From the NCBI RefSeq assembly GCF_910591885.1, contig NC_063275.1:10342501-10406500 (forward strand): a stretch of 64,000 nucleotides of DNA. Direction: 5' to 3'. Origin of the DNA: Bombus terrestris (taxonomy: Eukaryota > Arthropoda > Insecta > Hymenoptera > Apidae). A program made the position numbers and the translations under genes. Positions 44,010 through 60,640 of the stretch are shown here, piece by piece. Every line of letters starts with the position of its first letter. Position 1 is the first letter of the stretch. The notes under the pieces are model-generated. The model did no database searches, had not been told where the DNA came from, and worked only from the letters and a program-made list of their open reading frames with translations.

Positions 44010-47000
44010 CAATAGTATATAACGTTATACGATATAACGTATTACTATATAACGAGATATGATATATCGTAATGCTATATAACGTTATAACTTATATCGT
44101 AATAATATATAACGTTATACGTTATATCGTAATAGTATAAAACGTTATACGTTATATCCTAATACTATATAACGCTATACGACATAACGTAATACTATGT
44201 AACATGATACGATACATCGTAATGCTATATAACGTTATATCATGTATCGCAATAGTATATAACGTTATACGTTATATCGTTATACTATATAACGTTATAC
44301 GTTATATCGTAACAGTATTTAACGTTATACGTTATATCGTAATAGTATATAACATGATACGATATATCGTATTGCTATATAACGTTATACGTTATATCGC
44401 AATAGTATATATCGTTATACGTTCTATCGTAATAGTATGTAACATGATACGATATATCCTAATGCTATATAACGTTACACCTTGTATCGTTATAGTATAT
44501 AACGTTATACGTAATATCGTAACAGTATTTAACGTTATACGTTATATCGTAATAGTATATAACGTTATACGTTATATCGTAATAGTATATAACATGATAC
44601 GATATATCGTAATGCTATATAACGTTATACCATGTATCGTAATAGTGTATAACGTTCTACGTTATATCGCAATAGTATATAACGTTATACGCTGTATCGT
44701 AACAGTATTTAACGTTATACGTTATATCGTAATACTATATAACGATATACGTTATAACGTAATACTATATAACGTGATACGATATATCGTAATACTATAT
44801 AACGTTATGTGATATAACGTAATACTATATAACATGATACGATATATCTTAATGCTACATAACGTTATACCTTGAATCGCAATAGTATATAACGTTATAC
44901 GTTATATCGTAATTGTATATAACGTTATACGTTATATCGTAACAGTATTTAACGTTATACGATATAACGTAATACTATATAACATGATACGATATATCCT
45001 GATGCTACATAACGTTATATCTTGAATCGCAATAGTATATAACGTTATACGTTATATCGTAATTGTATATAACGATATACGATATATCGTAATAGTATAT
45101 AACATGATACGATATATCCTAATGCTATATAACGTTATACCTTGAATCGCAATAGTAGATAACGTTATACGATATACCGTAACAGTGTATAACGTTATAC
45201 GTTATATCGTAATACCATATAACGTTATACGTTATAACGTAATACTATATAACGTGATGCGATATATCGTAATGCTATATAACGTTATACGTTATATCGT
45301 AATACTATATAACGATTTACGTTCTAACGTAATACTATATAACGTGATACGATTTATCGTAAAGCTATATAACGTTATACCATGTATCGTAGTAGTATAT
45401 AACGTTATACGTAATATCGCAATAGTATATAACGTTGTACGTTATACCGTAACAGTATATAACGTTATACGTTATATCGTAATACCATATAACGTTATAC
45501 GTTATAACGTAATACTATATAACGTGATGCGATATATCGTAATGCTATATAACGTTATACGTAATATCGTAACAGTATTTAACGTTATACCTTATATCGT
45601 AATACTATATAACGATTTACGTTCTAACGTAATACTATGTAACGATATACGTTATAACGTAATACTATATAACGTGTTACGATATATCCTAATGCTATAT
45701 AACGTTACACCTTGTATCGTAATAGTATATAACGTTATACGTAATATCGTAAGAGTATTTAACGTTATACGTTATATCGTAATAGTATATAACGTTATAC
45801 GATATAACGTAATACTATATAACGTTATATGATATAACGTAATACTATATAACATGATACGATATATCCTAATGCTACATAACGTTATACCTTGAATCGT
45901 AATAGTATATAACGTTCTACGTTATATCGTAATAGTATATAACATGATACGATATATCGTAGTGCTATATAACGTTATACCATGTATCGCAATAGTATAT
46001 AACGTTATACGTTATATCGCAATAGTATATAACGTTATACGTTATATCGTAACAGTATTTAACGTTATACGTTATATCGTAATAGTATATAACATGATAC
46101 GATATATCCTAATGCTATATAACGTTACACCTTGTATCGTAATAGTATATAACGTTATACGTTATATCGCAATAGTATATAACGTTATACGTTATATCGT
46201 AATAGTATATAACATGATACGATATATCCTAATGCTATATAACGTTACACCTTGTATCGTAATAGTATATAACGTTATACGTAATATCGTAACAGTATTT
46301 AACGTTATACGTTATATCGCAATAGTATATAACGTTATACGTTATATCGTAACAGTATTTAACGTTATACGTTATATCGCAATAGTATATAACATGATAC
46401 GATATATCGTATTGCTATATAACGTTATACGTTATATCGTAATTGTATATAACGTTATACGATATAACGTAATACTATATAACATGATGCGATATCTCGT
46501 AATGTTATATAACGTTATACGTTGTATAGTAATAGTGTATAACGTTATACGATATATCGTTATACTATATAACGTTATACGTTATATCGTTATACTATAT
46601 AACGTTATACGTTATATCGTAACAGTATATAACGTTATAACTTATATCGTAATAGTATATAACGTTATACGTTGTAACGAATTACTATATAACATGATAC
46701 GATATTTCGTAATGCTATATAACGTTATACGTTATATCGCAATAGTATATAACGTTATACGATATAACGTATTACTATATAACGAGATATGATATATCGT
46801 AATGCTATATAACGTTATAACTTATATCGTAATAATATATAACGTTATACGTTATATCGTAATAGTATAAAACGTTATACGTTATATCCTAATACTATAT
46901 AACGCTATACGACATAACTTAATACTATGTAACATGATACGATACATCGTAATGCTATATAACGTTATATCATGTATCGTAATAGTATATAACGTTATAC

Positions 47001-48203
47001 GTTATATCGCAATAGTATATAACGTTATACGTTATATCGTTATACTATATAACGTTATACGTTATATCGTTATACTATATAACGTTATACGTTATATCGT
47101 AACAGTATTTAACGTTATACGTTATATCGTAATAGTATATAACATGATACGATATATCGTATTGCTATATAACGTTATACGTTATATCGCAATAGTATAT
47201 ATCGTTATACGTTATATCGTAATAGTATATAACATGATACGATATATCCTAATGCTATATAACGTTACACCTTGTATCGTAATAGTATATAACGTTATAC
47301 GTAATATCGTAACAGTATTTAACGTTATACGTTATATCGTAATAGTATATAACGTTATACGTTATATCGTAATAGTATATAACATGATACGATATATCGT
47401 AATGCTATATAACGTTATACCATGTATCGTAATAGTGTATAACGTTCTACGTTATATCGCAATAGTATATAACGTTATACGCTGTATCGTAACAGTATTT
47501 AACGTTATACGTTATATCGTAATACTATATAACGATATACGTTATAACGTAATACTATATAACGTGATACGATATATCGTAATACTATATAACGTTATGT
47601 GATATAACGTAATACTATATAACATGATACGATATATCTTAATGCTACATAACGTTATACCTTGAATCGCAATAGTATATAACGTTATACGTTATATCGT
47701 AATTGTATATAACGTTATACGTTATATCGTAACAGTATTTAACGTTATACGTTATATCGCAATACCATATAACGTTATACGTTATAACGTAATACTATAT
47801 AACGTGATGCGATATATCGTAATGCTATATAACGTTATACGTAATATCGTAAGAGTATTTAACGTTATACGTTATATCGTAATAGTATATAACGTTATAC
47901 GATATAACGTAATACTATATAACGTTATATGATATAACGTAATACTATATAACATGATACGATATATCCTATTCTACATAACGTTATACCTTGAATCGCA
48001 ATAGTATATAACGTTATACGTTATATCGTAACAGTATTTAACGTTATACGTTATATCGTAATAGTATATAACATGATACGATATATCGTATTGCTATATA
48101 ACGTTATACGTTATATCGCAATAGTATATAACGTTATACGTTATATCGTAATAGTATATAACATGATACGATATATCCTAATGCTATATAACGTTACACC
48201 TTG
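44010..48203 (+). repeat. Satellite between the 3,150-bp and 2,880-bp duplications
   Basis: This stretch contains two related HOR starts marked by ACGTTATATCATGTATCG, near 44,232 and 46,962, about 2,730 bp apart. The 44,204-44,812 and 46,934-47,602 runs share most variants, including the GCTGTATCGT monomer (near 44,691 and 47,481). One marker monomer ACATGATGCG is at 46,482. The 19 monomers at about 45,960-46,560 are the ones missing from the right-hand copy near 59.2 kb. Confidence 0.68.
47962..47980 (+). other. 1-bp deletion shifting the register (left copy)
   Basis: The usual CCTAATGCTACATA reads CCTATTCTACATA here, one base shorter. Monomer starts return from residue 12 to residue 11 modulo 30. 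The identical change occurs near 60,630. Confidence 0.9.
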
Positions 48204-51200
48204 TATCGTAATAGTATATAACGTTATACGTAATATCGTAACAGTATTTAACGTTATACGTTATATCGCAATAGTATATAACGTTATACTTTATATCGTA
48301 ACATTATTTAACGTTATACGTTATATCGTAATAGTATATAACATGATACGATATATCGTATTGCTATATAACGTTATAACTTATATCGTAATAATATATA
48401 ACGTTATACGTTATATCGAAATAGTATAAAACGTTATACGTTATATCCTAATACTATATAACGCTATACGACATAACGTAATACTATGTAACATGATACG
48501 ATATATCGTAATGCTATATAACGTTATACCATGTATCGTAATAGTATATAACGTTATACGTTATATCGCAATAGTATATAACGTTATGCGTTATATCGTA
48601 ACAGTATTTAACGTTATACGTTATATCGTAATAGTATATAACATGATACGATATATCGTATTGCTATATAACGTTATACGTTATATCGCAATAGTATATA
48701 ACGTTATACGTTATATCGTAATAGTATATAACATGATACGATATATCCTAATGCTATATAACGTTACACCTTGTATCGTAATAGTATATAACGTTATACG
48801 TAATATCGTAACAGTATTTAACGTTATACGTTATATCGCAATAGTATATAACGTTATACGTTATATCGTAACAGTATTTAACGTTATACGTTATATCGCA
48901 ATAGTATATAACATGATACGATATATCGTATTGCTATATAACGTTATACGTTATATCGCAATAGTATATAACGTTATACGTTATATCGTTATACTATATA
49001 ACGTTATACGTTATATCGTAATAGTATATAACGTTATAACTTATATCGTAATAGTATATAACGTTATACGTTATAACGAATTACTATATAACATGATACG
49101 ATATTTCGTAATGCTATATAACGTTATAACTTATATCGTAATAATATATAACGTTATACGTTATATCGTAATAGTATAAAACGTTATACGTTATATCCTA
49201 ATACTATATAACGCTATACGACATAACGTAATACTATGTAACATGATACGATACATCGTAATGCTATATAACGTTATATCATGTATCGTAATAGTATATA
49301 ACGTTATACGTTATATCGCAATGGTATATAACGTTATACGTTATATCGTTATACTATATAACGTTATACGTTATATCGTTATACTATATAACGTTATACG
49401 TTATATCGTTATACTATATAACGTTATACGTTATATCGTAACAGTATTTAACGTTATACGTTATATCGTAATAGTATATAACATGATACGATATATCGTA
49501 TTGCTATATAACGTTATACGTTATATCGCAATAGTATATATCGTTATACGTTATATCGTAATAGTATATAACATGATACGATATATCCTAATGCTATATA
49601 ACGTTACACCTTGTATCGTAATAGTATATAACGTTATACGTAATATCGTAACAGTATTTAACGTTATACGTTGTATCGTAATAGTATATAACGTTATACG
49701 TTATATCGTAATAGTATATAACATGATACGATATATCGTAATGCTATATAACGTTATACCATGTATCGTAATAGTGTATAACGTTCTACGTTATATCGCA
49801 ATAGTATATAACGTTCTATGCTGTATCGTAACAGTATTTAACGTTATACGTTATATCGTAATACTATATAACGATATACGTTATAACGTAATACTATATA
49901 ACGTGATACGATATATCGTAATACTATATAACGTTATGTGATATAACGTAATGCTATATAACATGATACGATATATCTTAATGCTACATAACGTTATACC
50001 TTGAATCGCAATAGTATATAACGTTATACGTTATATCGTAATTGTATATAACGTTATACGTTATATCGTAACAGTATTTAACGTTATACGATATAACGTA
50101 ATACTATATAACATGATACGATATATCCTGATGCTACATAACGTTATACCTTGAATCGCAATAGTATTTAACGTTATACGTTACATCGTAATAGTATATA
50201 CTGTTATACGTTATATCGTAATAGTATATAACATGATACGATATATCCTAATGCTATATAACGTTACACCTTGTATCGTAATAGTATATAACGTTATACG
50301 TTATATCGTAACAGTATTTAACGTTATACGTTATATCGTAATACTATATAACGATTTACGTTCTAACGTAATACTATATAACGATATACGTTATAACGTA
50401 ATACTATATAACGTGATACGATATATCCTAATGCTACATAACGTTATACCTTGAATCGCAATAGTATATAACGTTATACGTTATATCGTAATTGTATATA
50501 ACGTTATACGATATAACGTAATACTATATAACATGATGCGATATCTCGTAATGTTATATAACGTTATACGTTGTATAGTAATAGTGTATAACGTTATACG
50601 ATATATCGTTATACTATATAACGTTATACGTTATATCGTTATACTATATAACGTTATACGTTATATCGTAACAGTATATAACGTTATAACTTATATCGTA
50701 ATAGTATATAACGTTATACGTTGTAACGAATTACTATATAACATGATACGATATTTCGTAATGCTATATAACGTTATACGTTATATCGCAATAGTATATA
50801 ACGTTATACGATATAACGTATTACTATATAACGAGATATGATATATCGTAATGCTATATAACGTTATAACTTATATCGTAATAATATATAACGTTATACG
50901 TTATATCGTAATAGTATAAAACGTTATACGTTATATCCTAATACTATATAACGCTATACGACATAACGTAATACTATGTAACATGATACGATATATCCTA
51001 ATGCTATATAACGTTACACCTTGTATCGTAATAGTATATAACGTTATACGTAATATCGTAACAGTATTTAACGTTATACGTTATATCGTAATAGTATATA
51101 ACGTTATACGTAATATCGTAACAGTATTTAACGTTATACGTTATATCGCAATAGTATATAACGTTATACTTTATATCGTAACATTATTTAACGTTATACG

Positions 51201-53873
51201 TTATATCGTAATAGTATATAACATGATACGATATATCGTATTGCTATATAACGTTATAACTTATATCGTAATAATATATAACGTTATACGTTATATCGAA
51301 ATAGTATAAAACGTTATACGTTATATCCTAATACTATATAACGCTATACGACATAACGTAATACTATGTAACATGATACGATATATCGTAATGCTATATA
51401 ACGTTATACCATGTATCGTAATAGTATATAACGTTATACGTTATATCGCAATAGTATATAACGTTATGCGTTATATCGTAACAGTATTTAACGTTATACG
51501 TTATATCGTAATAGTATATAACATGATACGATATATCGTATTGCTATATAACGTTATACGTTATATCGCAATAGTATATAACGTTATACGTTATATCGTA
51601 ATAGTATATAACATGATACGATATATCCTAATGCTATATAACGTTACACCTTGTATCGTAATAGTATATAACGTTATACGTAATATCGTAACAGTATTTA
51701 ACGTTATACGTTATATCGCAATAGTATATAACGTTATACGTTATATCGTAACAGTATTTAACGTTATACGTTATATCGCAATAGTATATAACATGATACG
51801 ATATATCGTATTGCTATATAACGTTATACGTTATATCGCAATAGTATATAACGTTATACGTTATATCGTTATACTATATAACGTTATACGTTATATCGTA
51901 ATAGTATATAACGTTATAACTTATATCGTAATAGTATATAACGTTATACGTTATAACGAATTACTATATAACATGATACGATATTTCGTAATGCTATATA
52001 ACGTTATAACTTATATCGTAATAATATATAACGTTATACGTTATATCGTAATAGTATAAAACGTTATACGTTATATCCTAATACTATATAACGCTATACG
52101 ACATAACGTAATACTATGTAACATGATACGATACATCGTAATGCTATATAACGTTATATCATGTATCGTAATAGTATATAACGTTATACGTTATATCGCA
52201 ATGGTATATAACGTTATACGTTATATCGTTATACTATATAACGTTATACGTTATATCGTTATACTATATAACGTTATACGTTATATCGTTATACTATATA
52301 ACGTTATACGTTATATCGTAACAGTATTTAACGTTATACGTTATATCGTAATAGTATATAACATGATACGATATATCGTATTGCTATATAACGTTATACG
52401 TTATATCGCAATAGTATATATCGTTATACGTTATATCGTAATAGTATATAACATGATACGATATATCCTAATGCTATATAACGTTACACCTTGTATCGTA
52501 ATAGTATATAACGTTATACGTAATATCGTAACAGTATTTAACGTTATACGTTGTATCGTAATAGTATATAACGTTATACGTTATATCGTAATAGTATATA
52601 ACATGATACGATATATCGTAATGCTATATAACGTTATACCATGTATCGTAATAGTGTATAACGTTCTACGTTATATCGCAATAGTATATAACGTTCTATG
52701 CTGTATCGTAACAGTATTTAACGTTATACGTTATATCGTAATACTATATAACGATATACGTTATAACGTAATACTATATAACGTGATACGATATATCGTA
52801 ATACTATATAACGTTATGTGATATAACGTAATGCTATATAACATGATACGATATATCTTAATGCTACATAACGTTATACCTTGAATCGCAATAGTATATA
52901 ACGTTATACGTTATATCGTAATTGTATATAACGTTATACGTTATATCGTAACAGTATTTAACGTTATACGATATAACGTAATACTATATAACATGATACG
53001 ATATATCCTGATGCTACATAACGTTATACCTTGAATCGCAATAGTATTTAACGTTATACGTTACATCGTAATAGTATATACTGTTATACGTTATATCGTA
53101 ATAGTATATAACATGATACGATATATCCTAATGCTATATAACGTTACACCTTGTATCGTAATAGTATATAACGTTATACGTTATATCGTAACAGTATTTA
53201 ACGTTATACGTTATATCGTAATACTATATAACGATTTACGTTCTAACGTAATACTATATAACGATATACGTTATAACGTAATACTATATAACGTGATACG
53301 ATATATCCTAATGCTACATAACGTTATACCTTGAATCGCAATAGTATATAACGTTATACGTTATATCGTAATTGTATATAACGTTATACGATATAACGTA
53401 ATACTATATAACATGATGCGATATCTCGTAATGTTATATAACGTTATACGTTGTATAGTAATAGTGTATAACGTTATACGATATATCGTTATACTATATA
53501 ACGTTATACGTTATATCGTTATACTATATAACGTTATACGTTATATCGTAACAGTATATAACGTTATAACTTATATCGTAATAGTATATAACGTTATACG
53601 TTGTAACGAATTACTATATAACATGATACGATATTTCGTAATGCTATATAACGTTATACGTTATATCGCAATAGTATATAACGTTATACGATATAACGTA
53701 TTACTATATAACGAGATATGATATATCGTAATGCTATATAACGTTATAACTTATATCGTAATAATATATAACGTTATACGTTATATCGTAATAGTATAAA
53801 ACGTTATACGTTATATCCTAATACTATATAACGCTATACGACATAACGTAATACTATGTAACATGATACGATA
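48204..53873 (+). repeat. 2,880-bp period tandem duplication
   Basis: Bases 48,204-50,993 recur 2,880 bp downstream (96 monomers), and I saw no difference between the copies. Shared private variants include ATGGTATATA (49,321 and 52,201), ACGTTCTATGCTGTATCG (49,811 and 52,691) and CTGTTATACG (50,201 and 53,081). The left edge is where TTGTATCGTA at 48,201 faces TTATATCGTA at 51,081; the right edge is where ATATATCCTA at 50,991 faces ATACATCGTA at 53,871. This looks like the youngest large event in the window, or an assembly duplication. Confidence 0.92.
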
Positions 53874-56082
53874 CATCGTAATGCTATATAACGTTATATC
53901 ATGTATCGTAATAGTATATAACGTTATACGTTATATCGCAATAGTATATAACGTTATACGTTATATCGTTATACTATATAACGTTATACGTTATATCGTT
54001 ATACTATATAACGTTATACGTTATATCGTTATACTATATAACGTTATACGTTATATCGTAACAGTATTTAACGTTATACGTTATATCGTAATAGTATATA
54101 ACATGATACGATATATCGTATTGCTATATAACGTTATACGTTATATCGCAATAGTATATAACGTTACACGTTATATCGTAATAGTATATAACATGATACG
54201 ATATATCCTAATGCTATATAACGTTACACCTTGTATCGTAATAGTATATAACGTTATACGCAATATCGTAACAGTATTTAACGTTATACGTTATATCGCA
54301 ATAGTATATAACGTTATACGTTATATCGTAACAGTATTTAACGTTATACGTTATATCGTAATAGTATATAACATGATACGATATATCGTATTGCTATATA
54401 ACGTTATACGTTATATCGCAATAGTATATAACGTTATACGTTATATCGTAATAGTATATAACAAGATGCGATATATACTAATGCTATATAACGTTACACC
54501 TTGTATCGTAATAATATATAACGTTATACGTAATATCGTAACAGTATTTAACGTTATACGTTATATCGTAATACTATATAACGATTTACGTTCTAACGTA
54601 ATACTATATAACGTGATACGATATATAGTAAAGCTATATAACGTTATACAATGTATCGTAGTAGTATATAACGTTAAACGTAATATCGCAATAGTATATA
54701 ACGTTATACGTTATACCGTAACAGTATATAACGTTATACGTTATATCGCAATACCATATAACGTTATACGCTATAACGTAATACTATATAACGTGATGCG
54801 ATATATCGTAATGCTATATAACGTTATACGTAATATCGTAACAGTATTTAACGTTATACGTTATATCGTAATACTATATAACGATTTACGTTCTAACGTA
54901 ATGCTATACAACGATATACGTTATAACGTAATACTATATAACGTGATACGATATATCCTAATGCTACATAACGTTATACCTTGAATCGCAATAGTATATA
55001 ACGTTATACGTTATATCGTAACAGTATTTAACGTTATACGTTATATCGTAATACTATATAACGATTTACGTTCTAACGTAATACTATACAACGATATACG
55101 TTATAACGTAATACTATATAACGTGATACGATATATCCTAATGCTACATAACGTTATACCTTGAATCGCAATAGTATATAACGTTATACGTTATATCGTA
55201 ATTGTATATAACGTTATACGATATAACGTAATACTGTATAACATGATGCGATATCTCGTAATGTTATATAACGTTATACGTTGTATAGTAATAGTGTATA
55301 ACGTTATACGTTATATCGTAACAGTATATAACATGATACGATATATCGTAATGCTATATAAAGTTATACGTTCTAGCGCAATAGTATATAACGTTATACG
55401 ATATAACGTAATACTATATAGCATGATGCGATATCTCGTAATGTTATATGACGTTATACGTTGTATAGTAATAGTGTATAACGTTATACGATATATCGTT
55501 ATACTATATAACGTTATACGTTATATCGTTATACTATATAACGTTATACGTTATATCGTTATACTATATAACGTTATACGTTATATCGTAACAGTATATA
55601 ACGTTATACGATATAACGTATTACTGTATAACGAGATATGATATATCGTAATGCTATATAACGTTATAACTTATATCGTAACAGTATTTAACGTTATACG
55701 TTATATCGCAATAGTATATAACGTTATACGTTATATCGTAACAGTATTTAACGTTATACGTTATATCGTAATAGTATATAACATGATACGATATATCGTA
55801 TTGCTATATAACGTTATACGTTATATCGCAATAGTATATAACGTTACACGTTATATCGTAATAGTATATAATATGATACGATATATCCTAATGCTATATA
55901 ACGTTACACCTTGTATCGTAATAGTATATAACGTTATACGTAATATCGTAACAGTATTTAACGTTATACGTTATATCGCAATAGTATATAACGTTATACG
56001 TTATATCGTAACAGTATTTAACGTTATACGTTATATCGTAATAGTATATAACATGATACGGTATATCGTATTGCTATATAGC
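53874..56082 (+). repeat. Satellite linking segment before the 56-64 kb copy
   Basis: The first part (53,863 to about 54,980) mixes runs from the 49-50 kb segment and from 39.3-40.5 kb. The end (55,651-56,082) follows the run at 39.5 kb and then jumps near 56,083 into the segment homologous to 42,854. Marker monomers lie at 55,241 and 55,421, the latter starting GCATGATGCG. The segment reads as a mosaic of neighbouring HORs. Confidence 0.6.
54833..55201 (+). repeat. 180-bp (six-monomer) tandem duplication
   Basis: Bases 54,833-55,021 recur 180 bp downstream. Both copies have the private variant TATACAACGATATACG (near 54,905 and 55,085). They differ at one base by eye, ATGCTATACA at 54,901 against ATACTATACA at 55,081. 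Confidence 0.85.
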
Positions 56083-59000
56083 GTTATACGTAATATCGTA
56101 ACAGTATTTAACGTTATACGTTATATCCTAATACTATATAACGCTATACGACATAACGTAATAATATGTAACATGATACGATATATCGTAATTCTATATA
56201 ACCTTATACCATGTATCGCAATAGTATATAACGTTATACGTTATATCGTAACAGTATTTAACGTTATACGTTATATCGTAATAGTATATAACATGATACG
56301 ATATATCGTATTGCTACATAACGTTATACGTTATATCGCAATAGTATATAACGTTATACGTTATATCGTAATAGTATATAACATGATACGATATATACTA
56401 ATGCTATATAACGTTACACCTTGTATCGTAATAGTATATAACGTTATACGTAATATCGTAACAGTATTTAACGTTATACGTTATATCGTAATACTATATA
56501 ACGATTTACGTTCTAACGTAATACTATATAACGTGATACGATATATCGTAAAGCTATATAACGTTATACCATGTATCGTAGTAGTATATAACGTTAAACG
56601 TAATATCGCAATAGTATATAACGTTATACGTTATACCGTAACAGTATATAACGTTATACGTTATATCGCAATACCATATAACGTTATACGTTATAACGTA
56701 ATACTATATAACGTGATGCGATATATCGTAATGCTATATAACGTTATACGTAATATCGTAACAGTATTTAACGTTATACGTTATATCGTAATACTATATA
56801 ACGATTTACGTTCTAACGTAATACTATATAACGATATACGTTATAACTTAATACTATATAACGTGATACGATATATCCTAATGCTACATAACGTTATACC
56901 TTGAATCGCAATAGTATATAACGTTATACGTTATATCGTAATTGTATATAACGTTATACGATATAACGTAATACTATATAACATGATGCGATATCTCGTA
57001 ATGTTATATAACGTTATACGTTGTATAGTAATAGTGTATAACGATATACGATATATCGTTATACTATATAACGTTATACGTTATATCGTTATACTATATG
57101 ACGTTATACGTTATATCGTAACATTATATAACGTTATAACTTATATCGTAATAGTATATAACGTTATACGTTATAACGAATTACTATATAACATGATACG
57201 ATATTTCGTAATGCTATATAACGTTATACGTTATATCGCAATAGTATATAACGTTATACGATATAACGTATTACTATATAACGAGATATGATATATCGTA
57301 ATGCTATATAACGTTATAACTTATATCGTAATAATATATAACGTTATACGTTATATCGTAATAGTATAAAACGTTATACGTTATATCCTAATACTATATA
57401 ACGCTATACGACATAACGTAATACTATGTAACATGATACGATACATCGTAATGCTATATAACGTTATATCATGTATCGTAATAGTATATAACGTTATACG
57501 TTATATCGTTATACTATATAACGTTATACGTTATATCGTAACAGTATTTAACGTTATACGTTATATCGTAATAGTATATAACATGATACGATATATCGTA
57601 TTGCTATATAACGTTATACGTTATATCGCAATAGTATATATCGTTATACGTTATATCGTAATAGTATATAACATGATACGATATATCCTAATGCTATATA
57701 ACGTTACACCTTGTATCGTTATAGTATATAACGTTATACGTAATATCGTAACAGTATTTAACGTTATACGTTATATCGTAATAGTATATAACGTTATACG
57801 TTATATCGTAATAGTATATAACATGATACGATATATCGTAATGCTATATAACGTTATACCATGTATCGTAATAGTGTATAACGTTCTACGTTATATCGCA
57901 ATAGTATATAACGTTATACGCTGTATCGTAACAGTATTTAACGTTATACGTTATATCGTAATACTATATAACGATATACGTTATAACGTAATACTATATA
58001 ACGTGATACGATATATCGTAATACTATATAACGTTATGTGATATAACGTAATACTATATAACATGATACGATATATCTTAATGCTACATAACGTTATACC
58101 TTGAATCGCAATAGTATGTAACGTTATACGTTATATCGTAATTGTATATAACGTTATACGTTATATCGTAACAGTATTTAACGTTATACGATATAACGTA
58201 ATACTATATAACATGATACGATATATCCTGATGCTACATAACGTTATATCTTGAATCGCAATAGTATATAACGTTATACGTTATATCGTAATTGTATATA
58301 ACGATATACGATATATCGTAATAGTATATAACATGATACGATATATCCTAATGCTATATAACGTTATACCTTGAATCGCAATAGTAGATAACGTTATACG
58401 ATATACCGTAACAGTGTATAACGTTATACGTTATATCGTAATACCATATAACGTTATACGTTATAACGTAATACTATATAACGTGATGCGATATATCGTA
58501 ATGCTATATAACGTTATACGTTATATCGTAATACTATATAACGATTTACGTTCTAACGTAATACTATATAACGTGATACGATTTATCGTAAAGCTATATA
58601 ACGTTATACCATGTATCGTAGTAGTATATAACGTTATACGTAATATCGCAATAGTATATAACGTTATACGTTATACCGTAACAGTATATAACGTTATACG
58701 TTATATCGTAATACCATATAACGTTATACGTTATAACGTAATACTATATAACGTGATGCGATATATCGTAATGCTATATAACGTTATACGTAATATCGTA
58801 ACAGTATTTAACGTTATACCTTATATCGTAATACTATATAACGATTTACGTTCTAACGTAATACTATGTAACGATATACGTTATAACGTAATACTATATA
58901 ACGTGATACGATATATCCTAATGCTATATAACGTTACACCTTGTATCGTAATAGTATATAACGTTATACGTAATATCGTAAGAGTATTTAACGTTATACG

Positions 59001-60620
59001 TTATATCGTAATAGTATATAACGTTATACGATATAACGTAATACTATATAACGTTATATGATATAACGTAATACTATATAACATGATACGATATATCCTA
59101 ATGCTACATAACGTTATACCTTGAATCGTAATAGTATATAACGTTCTACGTTATATCGTAATAGTATATAACATGATACGATATATCCTAATGCTATATA
59201 ACGTTACACCTTGTATCGTAATAGTATATAACGTTATACGTTATATCGTTATACTATATAACGTTATACGTTATATCGTAACAGTATATAACGTTATAAC
59301 TTATATCGTAATAGTATATAACGTTATACGTTGTAACGAATTACTATATAACATGATACGATATTTCGTAATGCTATATAACGTTATACGTTATATCGCA
59401 ATAGTATATAACGTTATACGATATAACGTATTACTATATAACGAGATATGATATATCGTAATGCTATATAACGTTATAACTTATATCGTAATAATATATA
59501 ACGTTATACGTTATATCGTAATAGTATAAAACGTTATACGTTATATCCTAATACTATATAACGCTATACGACATAACTTAATACTATGTAACATGATACG
59601 ATACATCGTAATGCTATATAACGTTATATCATGTATCGTAGTAGTATATAACGTTATACGTTATATCGCAATAGTATATAACGTTATACGTTATATCGTT
59701 ATACTATATAACGTTATACGTTATATCGTTATACTATATAACGTTATACGTTATATCGTAACAGTATTTAACGTTATACGTTATATCGTAATAGTATATA
59801 ACATGATACGATATATCGTATTGCTATATAACGTTATACGTTATATCGCAATATTATATATCGTTATACGTTATATCGTAATAGTATATAACATGATACG
59901 ATATATCCTAATGCTATATAACGTTACACCTTGTATCGTAATAGTATATAACGTTATACGTAATATCGTAACAGTATTTAACGTTATACGTTATATCGTA
60001 ATAGTATATAACGTTATACGTTATATCGTAATAGTATATAACATGATACGATATATCGTAATGCTATATAACGTTATACCATGTATCGTAATAGTGTATA
60101 ACGTTCTACGTTATATCGCAATAGTATATAACGTTATACGCTGTATCGTAACAGTATTTAACGTTATACGTTATATCGTAATACTATATAACGATATACG
60201 TTATAACGTAATACTATATAACGTGATACGATATATCGTAATACTATATAACGTTATGTGATATAACGTAATACTATATAACATGATACGATATATCTTA
60301 ATGCTACATAACGTTATACCTTGAATCGCAATAGTATATAACGTTATACGTTATATCGTAATTGTATATAACGTTATACGTTATATCGTAACAGTATTTA
60401 ACGTTATACGTTATATCGCAATACCATATAACGTTATACGTTATAACGTAATACTATATAACGTGATGCGATATATCGTAATGCTATATAACGTTATACG
60501 TAATATCGTAAGAGTATTTAACGTTATACGTTATATCGTAATAGTATATAACGTTATACGATATAACGTAATACTATATAACGTTATATGATATAACGTA
60601 ATACTATATAACATGATACG

Positions 60621-60640
60621 ATATATCCTATTCTACATAA
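60621..60640 (+). other. 1-bp deletion shifting the register (right copy)
   Basis: CCTATTCTACATA replaces the usual CCTAATGCTACATA, exactly as at 47,971. Monomer starts move from residue 11 to residue 10 modulo 30 for the rest of the window. The lesion was inherited through the large duplication and is not a second mutation. Confidence 0.9.

Larger units (their letters stand above)
42854..50993 (+). repeat. ~8-kb segment recurring at 56-64 kb (left copy)
   Basis: This segment matches 56,083-64,000. The offset is 13,229 bp from 42,854 to about 45,958 and 12,659 bp from about 46,565. It becomes 12,869 bp after about 48,580 and 12,899 bp from about 49,290. The steps equal 19 monomers missing from the right copy, then seven extra and then one extra. 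Both copies carry the same 1-bp deletion (47,971 and 60,630), so they share an ancestor. Confidence 0.82.
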
